Source: a virus. Taken from it: a stretch of 60,838 bases of DNA. Under the pieces are notes generated by a model. The model saw only the letters and a list, made by a program, of their open reading frames with translations. It searched no databases and had not been told where the DNA came from. Position numbers and translations under genes: made by a program. Numbering within the stretch: position 1 is the stretch's first letter; each line of letters opens with the position of its first letter. Where the stretch lies: positions 1 through 60,838 of IMG/VR virus record IMGVR_UViG_3300048635_000011. One strand, written 5' to 3'. Shown here in pieces: positions 51,881 through 59,317 of this stretch.

Positions 51881-52238
51881 GTACACTCCTTATTATAGTG
51901 ACATCTCCCTTATTATTTACTTCTAATCCATACTTTTGTAGTAGTTTCTTAGTGATAGCTGTGGGTAAATGTTTACTAATTAACGTAATTATAGGGATAC
52001 TAATCAAACTTGTTATAGTAGCAAGTGCTAATTTAACATCTTCTCCTAAACCAAGATAATCCACTACTGGTTCAATAATTCCATAAGTTAAAGTTACACT
52101 AGCTCCTACCGCGTATAACGTAAATAGTAGTGTAGCTTTACCTTTATAAGCTTGTAGTAAGGAACTGGTTAGTACTGCTCCCACTAAGGTTATTTTACCT
52201 TTATATATTACAAACCATGCTGATACTTCTGTGATCAT
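51855..52238 (-). CDS. Putative holin
   Basis: The 127-aa protein has about three membrane helices (roughly residues 15-30, 33-55 and 72-90) and a charged cytoplasmic C terminus (VRSVHEHNTKKD-like). Size, topology and position directly before the endolysin fit a class I holin. It overlaps the endolysin by 26 nt. Confidence 0.6.
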   Translation of the reverse strand: MITEVSAWFVIYKGKITLVGAVLTSSLLQAYKGKATLLFTLYAVGASVTLTYGIIEPVVDYLGLGEDVKLALATITSLISIPIITLISKHLPTAITKKLLQKYGLEVNNKGDVTIIRSVHEHNTKKD

Positions 52239-52930
52239 TAATCCCCCTTATGCTCTATTATTATTGGTTTATGCGCTATTTCCTTAGCAGTAGAAGCACC
52301 TGCTTCTAATAGTTTCCTTTGTTGAGTTACTAACTCATAGGTTGCTTTTCTTAAATCTGCAATACTCTGATCTTCTTTAATTGATACATCTAGCTCCACC
52401 TTAGTAGCTTCAGGTACTTTTAAGTGAGTTAGTAGACTACTTGCACTATCACTTCTTACTTTAGGGCTAATTGTTGTATCACTCATTAAGGAAGCCAATG
52501 TATTAATTGCCCGTTGGTGTACATCAGCGTTTAGTATATGACTAGGCACTAAAGTCTGCTCCACTATAAGATTTACTAACTTATTCTTATTATATGCAGC
52601 AACGAAAGCACTAATCTTCTTCTCAGTAGCACCTTCCTTCAGTAAACGGCTATACCTATCAGGGAATGTTTTAGTATAAGCTACTACATTAGTATCCCCT
52701 AACATTTTGTGACTACAATACCTTACAGCAGATAAATAATCTTGCATTTTATACTTACCTGTAGCTAGGACACTAGTGAAAGATAGTAAGTTCTCACGAT
52801 ACACTTCTCTTAAAGCAGTATCACCTTGAACCAAATTATTAATATTGGTTACCATTTCATCATTAATAGTAGCTCCTAATTGTTTATTAGGCATTACTCT
52901 TTTAAATTGTTCTATTGATATTAAATCCAT
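52238..52930 (-). CDS. Small terminase subunit-like protein
   Basis: This is 230 aa from the ATG at 52930 (AGAGGAAATATA upstream). An ORF extension to 52960 lacks a site. The helical protein with a charged C terminus (AHKPIIIEHKGD) is the first gene of the late operon, where N4-like phages carry the DNA-recognition terminase subunit. It contains KVRSDSASSLLTHLKVPEATK, resembling the DNA-contact and oligomer regions of podoviral small terminases. The call rests mainly on position. Confidence 0.5.
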   Translation of the reverse strand: MDLISIEQFKRVMPNKQLGATINDEMVTNINNLVQGDTALREVYRENLLSFTSVLATGKYKMQDYLSAVRYCSHKMLGDTNVVAYTKTFPDRYSRLLKEGATEKKISAFVAAYNKNKLVNLIVEQTLVPSHILNADVHQRAINTLASLMSDTTISPKVRSDSASSLLTHLKVPEATKVELDVSIKEDQSIADLRKATYELVTQQRKLLEAGASTAKEIAHKPIIIEHKGD

Positions 52931-53435
52931 TATATTTCCTCTATTGTAGTTGCGAATCATTCTTATTTAGAAAGTTGCACAGTATAATTTTTAAGATAGT
53001 ATGTAGAAAGATTATGTATTTCAAATTATTTTGACATAAGTTAGTAATCAGGTTTTTCAAAATTTTAAATTATTTTGACATAGTGTAGTACTACCTCACC
53101 TTACTATACCTAATAGGTATACCCCCCTATAGATACCCCTATAGATAGATATTAATAGTTCCTACTAGCTTATACTTATACCTCACCTATACTATACATA
53201 GCTTATACATATACCATACATCTAGTACATAACTAGCTCATAACTAGTACATAACTTATAGTGTAATACACAGTAGTTATCTCAATATAACTTATAGGTT
53301 CTACTCCTACCTAAACATACCCTCAATACTATACCATACCACACATCCTACCTATTGGTTACCTATACTATACATTATACTCCTCACATATCCCATAGTG
53401 GGTATACTACACTACCTACTAGTAGATACATCAGC
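52931..53435. other. Non-coding divergent intergenic region, candidate genome-end or origin segment
   Basis: About 505 bp without a credible gene. The left part holds a 16-bp direct repeat with core TTTTGACATA at 53023-53038 and 53067-53082, 44 bp apart. From about 53090 to 53395 the plus strand is very poor in G and rich in TATAC, ACTAG and TACATAAC words. It separates leftward late genes from rightward early genes. In N4 the early and late units start at opposite genome ends, so a terminal repeat junction here is plausible. Confidence 0.45.
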
Positions 53436-53469
53436 AAAACATATATTTAAAAACATAGCAATCATGCTA
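53436..53469 (+). promoter_or_regulatory. Early promoter-hairpin element E1
   Basis: The AAAACA block is followed 20 nt later by hairpin TAGCA-ATCA-TGCTA, 11 nt before AAGGAG and the first early gene. Confidence 0.6.
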
Positions 53470-53487
53470 CACATAAGGAGAAGTACT

Positions 53488-53739
53488 ATGCACAATACTT
53501 TTAAAGAAGCCTACCTAGAGTGGGAAACAGAACAGAAGAACAGTAGAAGAATGATAACTCGTACCTATAGAGTAAGAGGACTCGACCATAATAACTTTAA
53601 GCTACTAGGCTTGAAGGACATAGGGAGTACTGCCTATAGAGGTACAAGCTGGGAGCATTACTACATTGGTATTATCCGTAGTACCAATGTGGCTATTCTA
53701 GTTAATGGAGAGCATATAGTTATATCAGAATACTGTTAA
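53488..53739 (+). CDS. Early hypothetical protein
   Basis: This is 83 aa from ATG 53488 (AAGGAG at the right spacing); the longer frame from 53398 would run through the promoter. The protein is basic in the middle (KNSRRMITRTYRVRG) with beta strands after it. No family is recognised. It is flanked by element E1 and a terminator, so probably monocistronic. Confidence 0.6.
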   Translation: MHNTFKEAYLEWETEQKNSRRMITRTYRVRGLDHNNFKLLGLKDIGSTAYRGTSWEHYYIGIIRSTNVAILVNGEHIVISEYC

Positions 53740-53749
53740 GACCGCTAAC

Positions 53750-53773
53750 ATCACCTATTCAAACGTAGGTGAT
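53750..53773 (+). terminator. Terminator hairpin
   Basis: A perfect 8-bp stem ATCACCTA/TAGGTGAT lies after the first early gene. Confidence 0.55.
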
Positions 53774-53788
53774 AGAGTAAACTTTCGT

Positions 53789-53823
53789 AAAACATTTTTT
53801 TAAAAAACATAGCAATAATGCTA
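53789..53823 (+). promoter_or_regulatory. Early promoter-hairpin element E2
   Basis: The CTTTCGTAAAACA block and TTTTTTTA are followed by hairpin TAGCA-ATAA-TGCTA. Confidence 0.6.
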
Positions 53824-53844
53824 ATTAAACAAGAGGAAAATACC

Positions 53845-54186
53845 ATGTCAAATTCAAACAAAGAGCAAGTAAGAAATTCAGAGTTCAAGAAGCTAGGAAA
53901 GTGGGCTAAAATGTCGAAAGCAATAGACAATCTATTAGATGCAATCCTTGGTGGTACTAACACTGTTGCAAACGTAGTACTAGATGCAAGTGACGTTGTT
54001 GATAATACTTCTGCTACAGCTAAAGAGTATATTGATGGTGAGTTGCTAGGTTGGAGAATGGATGCAATCAAATCAACAAATGATGCTGTACACAAGTATC
54101 AAAAAGAGAAGAAGTCTATAGCTCAAATGAAGGAAGAGAATGATGCAACTTTCAAAGCTCTAAACCTTCGTGGCAAGAACAAGTAA
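53845..54186 (+). CDS. Early hypothetical helical protein
   Basis: This is 113 aa from ATG 53845 (AGAGGAAAATACC upstream). It is helical and Lys/Ala/Asp-rich with basic ends (FKKLGKWAKMSK, LRGKNK). No family is recognised. An opposite-strand ORF at 53751-54095 is a shadow. Confidence 0.55.
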   Translation: MSNSNKEQVRNSEFKKLGKWAKMSKAIDNLLDAILGGTNTVANVVLDASDVVDNTSATAKEYIDGELLGWRMDAIKSTNDAVHKYQKEKKSIAQMKEENDATFKALNLRGKNK

Positions 54187-54194
54187 CCTAACCA

Positions 54195-54220
54195 AACCAC
54201 TAGCAATCCTGTTAGTGGTT
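54195..54220 (+). terminator. Intercistronic hairpin
   Basis: The 8-bp stem AACCACTA/TAGTGGTT has a loop that repeats the TAGCAATCCTG words of the promoter hairpins. No promoter follows, so the next gene is probably read through it. Confidence 0.45.
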
Positions 54221-54239
54221 CAACCTTTGGAGTAATACC

Positions 54240-54458
54240 ATGAATAAAATAGATTACAGTGTAATGAGTGAGAAAGAATTAGTAGTAGCCTTTGATAAGT
54301 ATATGGTTAAGTGGAATAATATTGTTAATGCGATGGGTATTGTACCTAAGAAAATACCCACTTTCACTGATTGGCTTGAAGTTAAAGGCTTAGTGCATAA
54401 GTCACCTATGAATAAAGCAACAGAATTAGATGATTTCGATACTTCTATACCATTCTAA
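54240..54458 (+). CDS. Early protein with SSB-like C-terminal tail
   Basis: The 72-aa protein ends ELDDFDTSIPF, an acidic stretch closed by Ile-Pro-Phe, the same tip that bacterial SSB uses to bind its many partner proteins. The N-terminal part is a small helical domain. GGAG precedes the start. It may recruit or block host SSB partners such as RecO, RecQ, exonuclease I or PriA. This is inferred from the tail alone. Confidence 0.6.
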   Translation: MNKIDYSVMSEKELVVAFDKYMVKWNNIVNAMGIVPKKIPTFTDWLEVKGLVHKSPMNKATELDDFDTSIPF

Positions 54459-54468
54459 CCTAACTAAT

Positions 54469-54490
54469 AGCTTACCCTTCGGGGTAAGCT
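54469..54490 (+). terminator. Intrinsic terminator with TTCG tetraloop
   Basis: A perfect 9-bp stem AGCTTACCC/GGGTAAGCT with a TTCG loop is followed by TTAAACTTT. Confidence 0.75.
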
Positions 54491-54502
54491 TTAAACTTTC
54501 GT

Positions 54503-54536
54503 AAAACACCTATTTAGAAACATAGCAATCCTGCTA
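54503..54536 (+). promoter_or_regulatory. Early promoter-hairpin element E3
   Basis: AAAACACCTATTTAGA is followed by hairpin TAGCA-ATCC-TGCTA with the standard 20-nt offset. Confidence 0.6.
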
Positions 54537-54553
54537 ACTAACTGGAACATATC

Positions 54554-55129
54554 ATGATACATCATCAAACCAATATACCTAACTACCCTTCCATATACAC
54601 TAACAAATTGATAAACCCTGACTTCTGTGATGGTGTTGCTATTATTGGTTCACTTCACTTATCTGATATTGAATCAGAGTGGATACTATCCCAAACTCTA
54701 CGTGCTATTGCTGCTGGCTATACCATTGTAACAGGGAACGCTATTGGGGCTGATACTATTGGTGCTAGTCAAGCACTCCTTAATAAATCCCGCCTAATAT
54801 CTGTACTCCCACATTCATTGGATTGGTTGGATTGGGCTAGAAACCAACAACTAAATCGGGACTGTATGGCTAGTGATACTACTCTACTCTTATCACCCTT
54901 CAAACAGGGGACTAAACTAGTACGTGCTAACTTCTTATACCGTAATGGCTTAGTAGCCCAATTCAGTAAATACGTTATAGCTGTTAATAACGAGTCTCAC
55001 GGTGGGGGTACTGGTAACACCATAAACCATGCTCTTAAACTAAAACGACCAGTGCGCCTATACGATACCTCTGGTACAACTTGGTGGAAACGCTTACCTA
55101 ACAAGCATCTACTAAACATCATAACATAA
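54554..55129 (+). CDS. SLOG-fold (DprA/LOG-like) nucleotide-binding protein
   Basis: The 191-aa protein has a Rossmann-like SLOG pattern: strand VAIIGSLHLSD, a helix, strand GYTIVTGNAIGADTIGASQA (the GGxxGxD-type loop), strand LISVLPH, then TTLLLSPF and a Gly-rich GGGTGNTINHAL near the C terminus. SLOG proteins bind nucleotides or NAD-derived signals, or DNA (DprA). In an early phage gene it could act in counter-defence or nucleotide sensing. Which ligand is unknown. Confidence 0.65.
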   Translation: MIHHQTNIPNYPSIYTNKLINPDFCDGVAIIGSLHLSDIESEWILSQTLRAIAAGYTIVTGNAIGADTIGASQALLNKSRLISVLPHSLDWLDWARNQQLNRDCMASDTTLLLSPFKQGTKLVRANFLYRNGLVAQFSKYVIAVNNESHGGGTGNTINHALKLKRPVRLYDTSGTTWWKRLPNKHLLNIIT

Positions 55130-55134
55130 ACAAT

Positions 55135-55155
55135 AGCCTACCCTAGTGGTGGGCT
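55135..55155 (+). terminator. Intrinsic terminator
   Basis: AGCCTACC/GGTGGGCT (8 bp, one G-T) is followed by TACTCTTTTT. Confidence 0.65.
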
Positions 55156-55165
55156 TACTCTTTTT

Positions 55166-55203
55166 AAAACATTTTTTTAAAACCATAGCATAACTTTGTG
55201 CTA
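55166..55203 (+). promoter_or_regulatory. Early promoter-hairpin element E4
   Basis: The AAAACATTTTTTTA block is followed by hairpin TAGCA/TGCTA with an 8-nt loop. Confidence 0.55.
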
Positions 55204-55223
55204 CTATAACTGAGGAAATCACC

Positions 55224-55559
55224 ATGAACAATCACGTAAAAGCTTTAATCAGTCTCTTAGATTCAGAATACATGATCTATTCAGAGAACTTCGATCCTTC
55301 AACTTCACATCTTTCTAAGTCTTCTAAAATGATGACATTTGAAGAATTCTGCAAGCATGTTGACTTAGGAATAGCAAGTATGGCTCATGAATTTGAAGAG
55401 TACCTATTGAATATTGGATACCCACCTATCACACTAGCCGAGTATATAGAATACGATGTAGATGATGAAATAGCCTTTAAATCAGAGGAATCTCTAACTC
55501 CTGACGAATGGGCTAGAATCCATAATGATGATTATTTCATTAATGATATACCTTTCTAA
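55224..55559 (+). CDS. Early acidic protein with SSB-like C-terminal tail
   Basis: The 111-aa protein is strongly acidic and ends HNDDYFINDIPF, again an acidic IPF tip like SSB. It is the second such protein in this region. Its body (residues 1-90) is helical and Ser/Glu-rich, with no recognised domain. GAGGAAATCACC precedes the start. The proposed role, capturing or mimicking SSB-partner interactions, is inferred. Confidence 0.6.
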   Translation: MNNHVKALISLLDSEYMIYSENFDPSTSHLSKSSKMMTFEEFCKHVDLGIASMAHEFEEYLLNIGYPPITLAEYIEYDVDDEIAFKSEESLTPDEWARIHNDDYFINDIPF

Positions 55560-55569
55560 CCTAACTAAT

Positions 55570-55593
55570 AACCTAACCTTAACTGGTTGGGTT
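55570..55593 (+). terminator. Intrinsic terminator merging into promoter E5
   Basis: AACCTAACC/GGTTGGGTT (9 bp with G-T pairs) is followed by TAAGTTTTTT. The T-tract runs into the AAAACA block of E5. Confidence 0.6.
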
Positions 55594-55603
55594 TAAGTTT
55601 TTT

Positions 55604-55637
55604 AAAACACTATTTTAGAAGCATAGCAATATTGCTA
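55604..55637 (+). promoter_or_regulatory. Early promoter-hairpin element E5
   Basis: AAAACACTATTTTAGA is followed by TAGCAATATTGCTA, a perfect 14-nt palindrome. Confidence 0.6.
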
Positions 55638-55653
55638 ACTTAGGAGAAATACC

Positions 55654-55872
55654 ATGAACAAAGAACAGAAGTTAAGACATAGACGTTTAGGTAAGATGTA
55701 TCTTAAAGCTATCAACTCAACTATAAAGAGATTGGAGAGAGTTTTAGATGTACTTGACCCTAATATGACTGGGCAAACTCAGCAAGTTAAAGAGTTAGAA
55801 GAGAAGCTAATATCAGCAGTCCAACTACGTAGAAAGATGGTGGATTGTTATTGGAACTATAAGGAAATTTAA
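55654..55872 (+). CDS. Early hypothetical basic helical protein
   Basis: The 72-aa protein is a basic helical hairpin candidate (KEQKLRHRRLGKMYLKAIN, then a Glu/Lys heptad region). TAGGAGAAATACC precedes the start. No family is recognised. Confidence 0.55.
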   Translation: MNKEQKLRHRRLGKMYLKAINSTIKRLERVLDVLDPNMTGQTQQVKELEEKLISAVQLRRKMVDCYWNYKEI

Positions 55873-55880
55873 ACTAATAC

Positions 55881-55902
55881 AGAGTCTCTTAATTGAGACT
55901 CT
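55881..55902 (+). terminator. Intrinsic terminator
   Basis: A perfect 8-bp stem AGAGTCTC/GAGACTCT with loop TTAATT is followed by ATTGGTTT. Confidence 0.65.
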
Positions 55903-56078
55903 ATTGGTTTCCCCGATTACACAACACACCTACAACGAATACTCCTTTGAAGCCGTTACTCCATTCAGGATTGGAGATAGTAACCCTCAGTAGCAGAGGA
56001 TAGTACCAACAGATTACACAACATAGTAGTTGTAGCTACCTAAGAAGTAAAGGATAGTAATTTACTTTGTAGTTTTTT
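55903..56078 (+). other. Non-coding segment with GATTACACA and GGATAGTA repeats
   Basis: No ORF with a ribosome site is seen. GATTACACA occurs at 55915 and 56012, and again at 56797 and 59331 before other early genes. GGATAGTA occurs twice and GAGATAGTA once. A small RNA or binding sites are possible. Confidence 0.3.
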
Positions 56079-56115
56079 AAAACACTTTTTTAAAGGAATA
56101 GTACAATAAGTACTA
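56079..56115 (+). promoter_or_regulatory. Early promoter-hairpin element E6
   Basis: AAAACACTTTTTTA is followed by hairpin TAGTAC-AATAA-GTACTA. The stem sequence differs from E1-E5 but pairing is kept. Confidence 0.6.
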
Positions 56116-56145
56116 GTTATTTATACTTTATTAAAGGAGATCACC

Positions 56146-56472
56146 ATGATCACATTATACGTTAAAAACCAAGGCATTTACGACCTTACAAACGCAACTG
56201 TAATTATCGAAGATAACCATCTGCTTATTAACAACAATAATGTAGAGTTTACTACAGATATTACAGAGACAAGAAGCCGTGAAATATATGATAAAGATCC
56301 TCAGAACTTCCGTTTAAACATTGATAAGGCAGAAGAAAGCAACAAAAAAGAGCTAGTGGATGACTTGCACAACTTACTAGAAATACTATGGAAGTGGGAA
56401 ACCAATAGCATAGGAATACCAGCAGCAGGTAAGTGTTATATGTTCACTAACTTCCTAATATATATAAAATAG
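56146..56472 (+). CDS. Early hypothetical protein
   Basis: The 108 aa have a beta-rich first third (ITLYVKNQGIYDLTNATVII) and a helical, acidic remainder. No family is recognised. AAAGGAGATCACC precedes the start. It is cotranscribed with the next gene. Confidence 0.55.
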   Translation: MITLYVKNQGIYDLTNATVIIEDNHLLINNNNVEFTTDITETRSREIYDKDPQNFRLNIDKAEESNKKELVDDLHNLLEILWKWETNSIGIPAAGKCYMFTNFLIYIK

Positions 56473-56522
56473 CCTAATAAATACCTTACACCCTATAGGG
56501 TACTAAACTAAGAGAAATAATT

Positions 56523-56756
56523 ATGAACTACGAAACTTATGTAAAAGAACTAACCCCTAATAAATTTACTGCTTATGTATGTGAAGAAAATGCTATATGG
56601 AATAGTGATTCTCACTTACTCAATTTAGAAGACGCTATAACTGAGTACGATAGTATTGACTTCGACAATGAGTCATTTGTTATAGGAGTAGGAGTAGCCA
56701 ATTCTAAGGAGAATGCCTTAATAGAGGCAAGCATGGACTTAGGTAAGCAATTATAA
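56523..56756 (+). CDS. Early hypothetical acidic protein
   Basis: A 77-aa acidic protein with a strand-helix pattern (NKFTAYVCEENAIWNSDSHL; FVIGVGVANSKENALIEAS). No family is recognised. AGAGAAATAATT precedes the start. Confidence 0.5.
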   Translation: MNYETYVKELTPNKFTAYVCEENAIWNSDSHLLNLEDAITEYDSIDFDNESFVIGVGVANSKENALIEASMDLGKQL

Positions 56757-56770
56757 CCACTTAACATCTG

Positions 56771-56786
56771 GACTCCTTATGGGGTC
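56771..56786 (+). terminator. Intrinsic terminator
   Basis: GACTCC/GGGGTC (6 bp, one G-T), extended by outer AAC/GTT-type pairs, is followed by TTGGTGTTT. Confidence 0.5.
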
Positions 56787-56811
56787 TTGGTGTTTAGATT
56801 ACACAAAAGAT

Positions 56812-56844
56812 AAAACACTTTTTAAAAACAAAGGCAATTAAGCC
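56812..56844 (+). promoter_or_regulatory. Early promoter-hairpin element E7
   Basis: AAAACACTTTTTAAA is followed at the usual offset by a weak hairpin GGC-AATTAA-GCC. Confidence 0.5.
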
Positions 56845-56865
56845 ATTAACTAAAGGAATTTAGCC

Positions 56866-57702
56866 ATGTCAATAGCAAGAGATATTCTCAATAAGACAAT
56901 GAAAGTAGTACCTACAGCACCATACAAAGATTATGTAGAAAGCTGTGAGTTCAAACAAGTAAAACCATTAGCAGAAAGCACATTCAATAAAGCACAAAAG
57001 GAAGCAATTATGAACCAAGATACAAATGTAGTAGATACAGAAGAGCAAGATACAAAAGTAATAGTAGATGAGTTCACAGTGGGTACTTCAGCAGTAGCAG
57101 ATGCATTCACAGAGGAAACCAAAGAGGGGGATTCTAATAAGGTATTGGCTCAATTAACTAGCTCAAAGAAGTTAAGCCCTACTGTATTCCTTAATAACCT
57201 ATATATACCACTAGCTGAATGGGTTATAGGACAGGAGTCTAAGGTACAACATTACCCTGTAGAGACTGTAAACCATAACACTAGAGGTAATAACTACTCT
57301 CCAACTATATTTGTAACAGAGGATAACTTACCTTTAGTTAAAGAGTTATCGTCACCTAATTCTACTTATGGGTTAGCTATGCAGATAACTTACCGTCTAC
57401 CTGCCTCAGATACAAATCCAGATGGTTCAAAGCGTTTAGACCTATCCAATAAGGATACTACTGAATTATCTAATGGTACATTCACAATATATGCTGTAAA
57501 AGAAGGAGAAGAGCCTGTATATCTGGGCAAGATTCCAGTTTATTACAAGGACGGTGGTCATGTAGCTATTTGTAATATAATCGCAAATGACGCATACAAC
57601 ACGGAGGTACAGGGTGGAGTATTTGATCATGAGTATCTCTATCCTTTAAAGTATGGGACTATCAAAGGTTCTAACCCAACTATGCAGTCATTACTAGACT
57701 AA
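56866..57702 (+). CDS. Early hypothetical protein, beta-rich C-terminal domain
   Basis: The 278-aa protein has a helical, Lys/Glu/Thr-rich first 90 residues that look flexible, then a beta-rich domain (YSPTIFVTEDNLPLVKELS, GTFTIYAVKEGEEPVYLGKI). This is the largest early gene of unknown family here. AAAGGAATTTAGCC precedes the start. A terminator follows. Confidence 0.5.
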   Translation: MSIARDILNKTMKVVPTAPYKDYVESCEFKQVKPLAESTFNKAQKEAIMNQDTNVVDTEEQDTKVIVDEFTVGTSAVADAFTEETKEGDSNKVLAQLTSSKKLSPTVFLNNLYIPLAEWVIGQESKVQHYPVETVNHNTRGNNYSPTIFVTEDNLPLVKELSSPNSTYGLAMQITYRLPASDTNPDGSKRLDLSNKDTTELSNGTFTIYAVKEGEEPVYLGKIPVYYKDGGHVAICNIIANDAYNTEVQGGVFDHEYLYPLKYGTIKGSNPTMQSLLD

Positions 57703-57709
57703 TCAACAC

Positions 57710-57730
57710 GGAGTCCTATTCTGGGACTCC
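57710..57730 (+). terminator. Intercistronic hairpin
   Basis: A perfect 7-bp stem GGAGTCC/GGACTCC, with no promoter element before the next gene, so some read-through is expected. Confidence 0.5.
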
Positions 57731-57750
57731 TATAACCAAGGTAACATACC

Positions 57751-58122
57751 ATGAACAACAACGAAGCAACATTAATAGGTTTACTCATTGCAGTAGTTAC
57801 ACTCTCATTCAAAGCAGTAGTATTCATAGTAAAGATAATACTAGCTGTAGTAGCTGGTGTAGGAATCACTATATGGTCTATCTATATGGCTTCTAAACAT
57901 GGAGCATTATATGAGAAGAAAGAAGCAGAAAGACATGATTTACTCCTATCTATCTTAATAAATATGAGTAGCCAACCTCTCGGATTAAACCTTTTAAACC
58001 TAGAACAAGTAGCACAAGAAGCTAGTAATCACTGGTATCTACTTAATCGTCCTATTGATGAACCATTTGATGTTATAGAGGTAGAGTATGCTCTCAGTGT
58101 ATTAGACCTAAGCTTACTATAA
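57751..58122 (+). CDS. Early small membrane protein
   Basis: The 123-aa protein has one long or two short membrane helices in residues 6-48 (IGLLIAVVTLSFKAVVFIVK, then AGVGITIWSIYMA) and a soluble C terminus. It is probably in the inner membrane and could be involved in superinfection exclusion. No family is recognised. A ribosome site is not obvious. Confidence 0.5.
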   Translation: MNNNEATLIGLLIAVVTLSFKAVVFIVKIILAVVAGVGITIWSIYMASKHGALYEKKEAERHDLLLSILINMSSQPLGLNLLNLEQVAQEASNHWYLLNRPIDEPFDVIEVEYALSVLDLSLL

Positions 58123-58128
58123 TCTAAT

Positions 58129-58151
58129 ACCCTAGCCTTCGTGGTTAGGGT
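58129..58151 (+). terminator. Intrinsic terminator
   Basis: ACCCTAGCC/GGTTAGGGT (9 bp, one G-T) with loop TTCGT is followed by TTAACTTTC. Confidence 0.7.
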
Positions 58152-58162
58152 TTAACTTTCGC

Positions 58163-58196
58163 AAAACACTTTTTTAGATAGGTAGTAATTACGCTA
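58163..58196 (+). promoter_or_regulatory. Early promoter-hairpin element E8
   Basis: CTTTCGCAAAACACTTTTTTAGA is represented here by the CTTTCG prefix and the AAAACAC block, followed by TAG/CTA around GTAATTAC-like bases. Confidence 0.55.
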
Positions 58197-58212
58197 TAAC
58201 TGGAGAGAGCCA

Positions 58213-58464
58213 ATGATTAATAACACAACTAAATTTGCAACATTAAATGGATTAGAACTACATAGAATCAATGGAGAGTTTATAATCTATACATTTGAAA
58301 CAACTTACAACCGTATATTAGCAGAGTTTGATTATGATATTGAGATGTTTAAAGGATGGTTAGAGCAGTACCTTGATGCGTATAACTCACACTTTGGACA
58401 ACCAGCAGACAGTGTTGCATATATAGTAGAATTTAAACCAAAACTATCAGTGGTAGGAGAATAA
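58213..58464 (+). CDS. Early hypothetical protein
   Basis: The 83-aa protein mixes beta strands and helices (ATLNGLELHRINGEFIIYTF), with no recognised family. GGAGAGAGCCA precedes the start. It is cotranscribed with the NADAR gene 2 nt downstream. Confidence 0.55.
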   Translation: MINNTTKFATLNGLELHRINGEFIIYTFETTYNRILAEFDYDIEMFKGWLEQYLDAYNSHFGQPADSVAYIVEFKPKLSVVGE

Positions 58465-58466
58465 CC

Positions 58467-59276
58467 ATGTATAAATTAGTAGTAGGGCAAGTATGGGAAG
58501 CTAAGAATTTCAAGGGTGTGGTAGTGCCATGCCATCGTAAACATGCTAAGTATGATAACCAATGTGGAAACGCATACAACCATTTAGCTAACTATGCACC
58601 TTATGGATTAAACCATGATGAACAGATAGCTTGGCACAAAGGTAATTTATTACAACGTAGTAAGATGGATTATGATACCAAAGCTTCATTAAACTGTATT
58701 CTTAAGCTATTAAAGAGCAGTGATGTAATGTTAGCTTGCTTCTGTAGAAGTAAGGATACATTACCACATACAGGTAAGAGCTGCCATGCAGAGAACATAC
58801 AGCAACTGGTTAATGAACACAGAGGGAGTGGAAGATACAAACCAATGTTTAAACAGTATTATGATAACGTATCCCTTAAGTTCCTATCCAATATGTACCC
58901 TGTACCCATTGTTGAAGATGGTAGAGAGTACTCTTGTGTAGAAGCTGCTTTTGTAGCTAGTAAGACAGACTGTATTAGAGATAAGGAAGCTCTAACCTCT
59001 ATGAATGGATATGAGGCTAAGAAGTATGGTAGAGGGGTAAAGCTAGTAGACAATTGGAATGATATAAAAGGTGGTGTTATGTGGAGACTCCTTAACAAGA
59101 AGTTCCAGCATCCTAATTTAAAAGCTAAGCTAACCTCATTGCCTAATGATTACCTCTGTATTGAGTACAACCAATGGCATGATAACATTTGGGGTATTTG
59201 TAAATGCCCTAGATGTGAAAATAAGGTACAGCGTAACCTATTAGGTAAGATGTTAGAGGTTATACGTCATACATAG
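58467..59276 (+). CDS. NADAR-domain protein with N-terminal DUF4326-like domain
   Basis: The 269-aa protein has two parts. Residues 1-115 show a DUF4326-like layout ending VMLACFCRSKDTLPHTGKSCHA. Residues about 130-268 match NADAR/YbiA: LSNMYPVPIVEDGREYSCVEAAF, then WNDIKGGVMWRLLNKKFQ, and RNLLGKMLEVIR. NADAR enzymes cleave N-glycosidic bonds of ADP-ribosyl compounds, and some remove ADP-ribose from guanine in DNA. A CPRC pair near the C terminus is an insertion. In a phage it could reverse DarT-type DNA ADP-ribosylation. Confidence 0.75.
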   Translation: MYKLVVGQVWEAKNFKGVVVPCHRKHAKYDNQCGNAYNHLANYAPYGLNHDEQIAWHKGNLLQRSKMDYDTKASLNCILKLLKSSDVMLACFCRSKDTLPHTGKSCHAENIQQLVNEHRGSGRYKPMFKQYYDNVSLKFLSNMYPVPIVEDGREYSCVEAAFVASKTDCIRDKEALTSMNGYEAKKYGRGVKLVDNWNDIKGGVMWRLLNKKFQHPNLKAKLTSLPNDYLCIEYNQWHDNIWGICKCPRCENKVQRNLLGKMLEVIRHT

Positions 59277-59286
59277 CCCTAGATAG

Positions 59287-59317
59287 CCCTCAGATCGTTT
59301 CTAAGCGTTTCTGGGGG
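59287..59317 (+). terminator. Terminator-like hairpin
   Basis: CCCTCAGA/TCTGGGGG (8 bp, one G-T) has a 15-nt loop and lies after the NADAR gene. GATTACACA follows at 59331. Confidence 0.45.

Noticed and set aside
53398-53487. N-terminal extension of the first early gene to 53398
   Set aside because: It runs through promoter element E1 and there is a good AAGGAG before ATG 53488.
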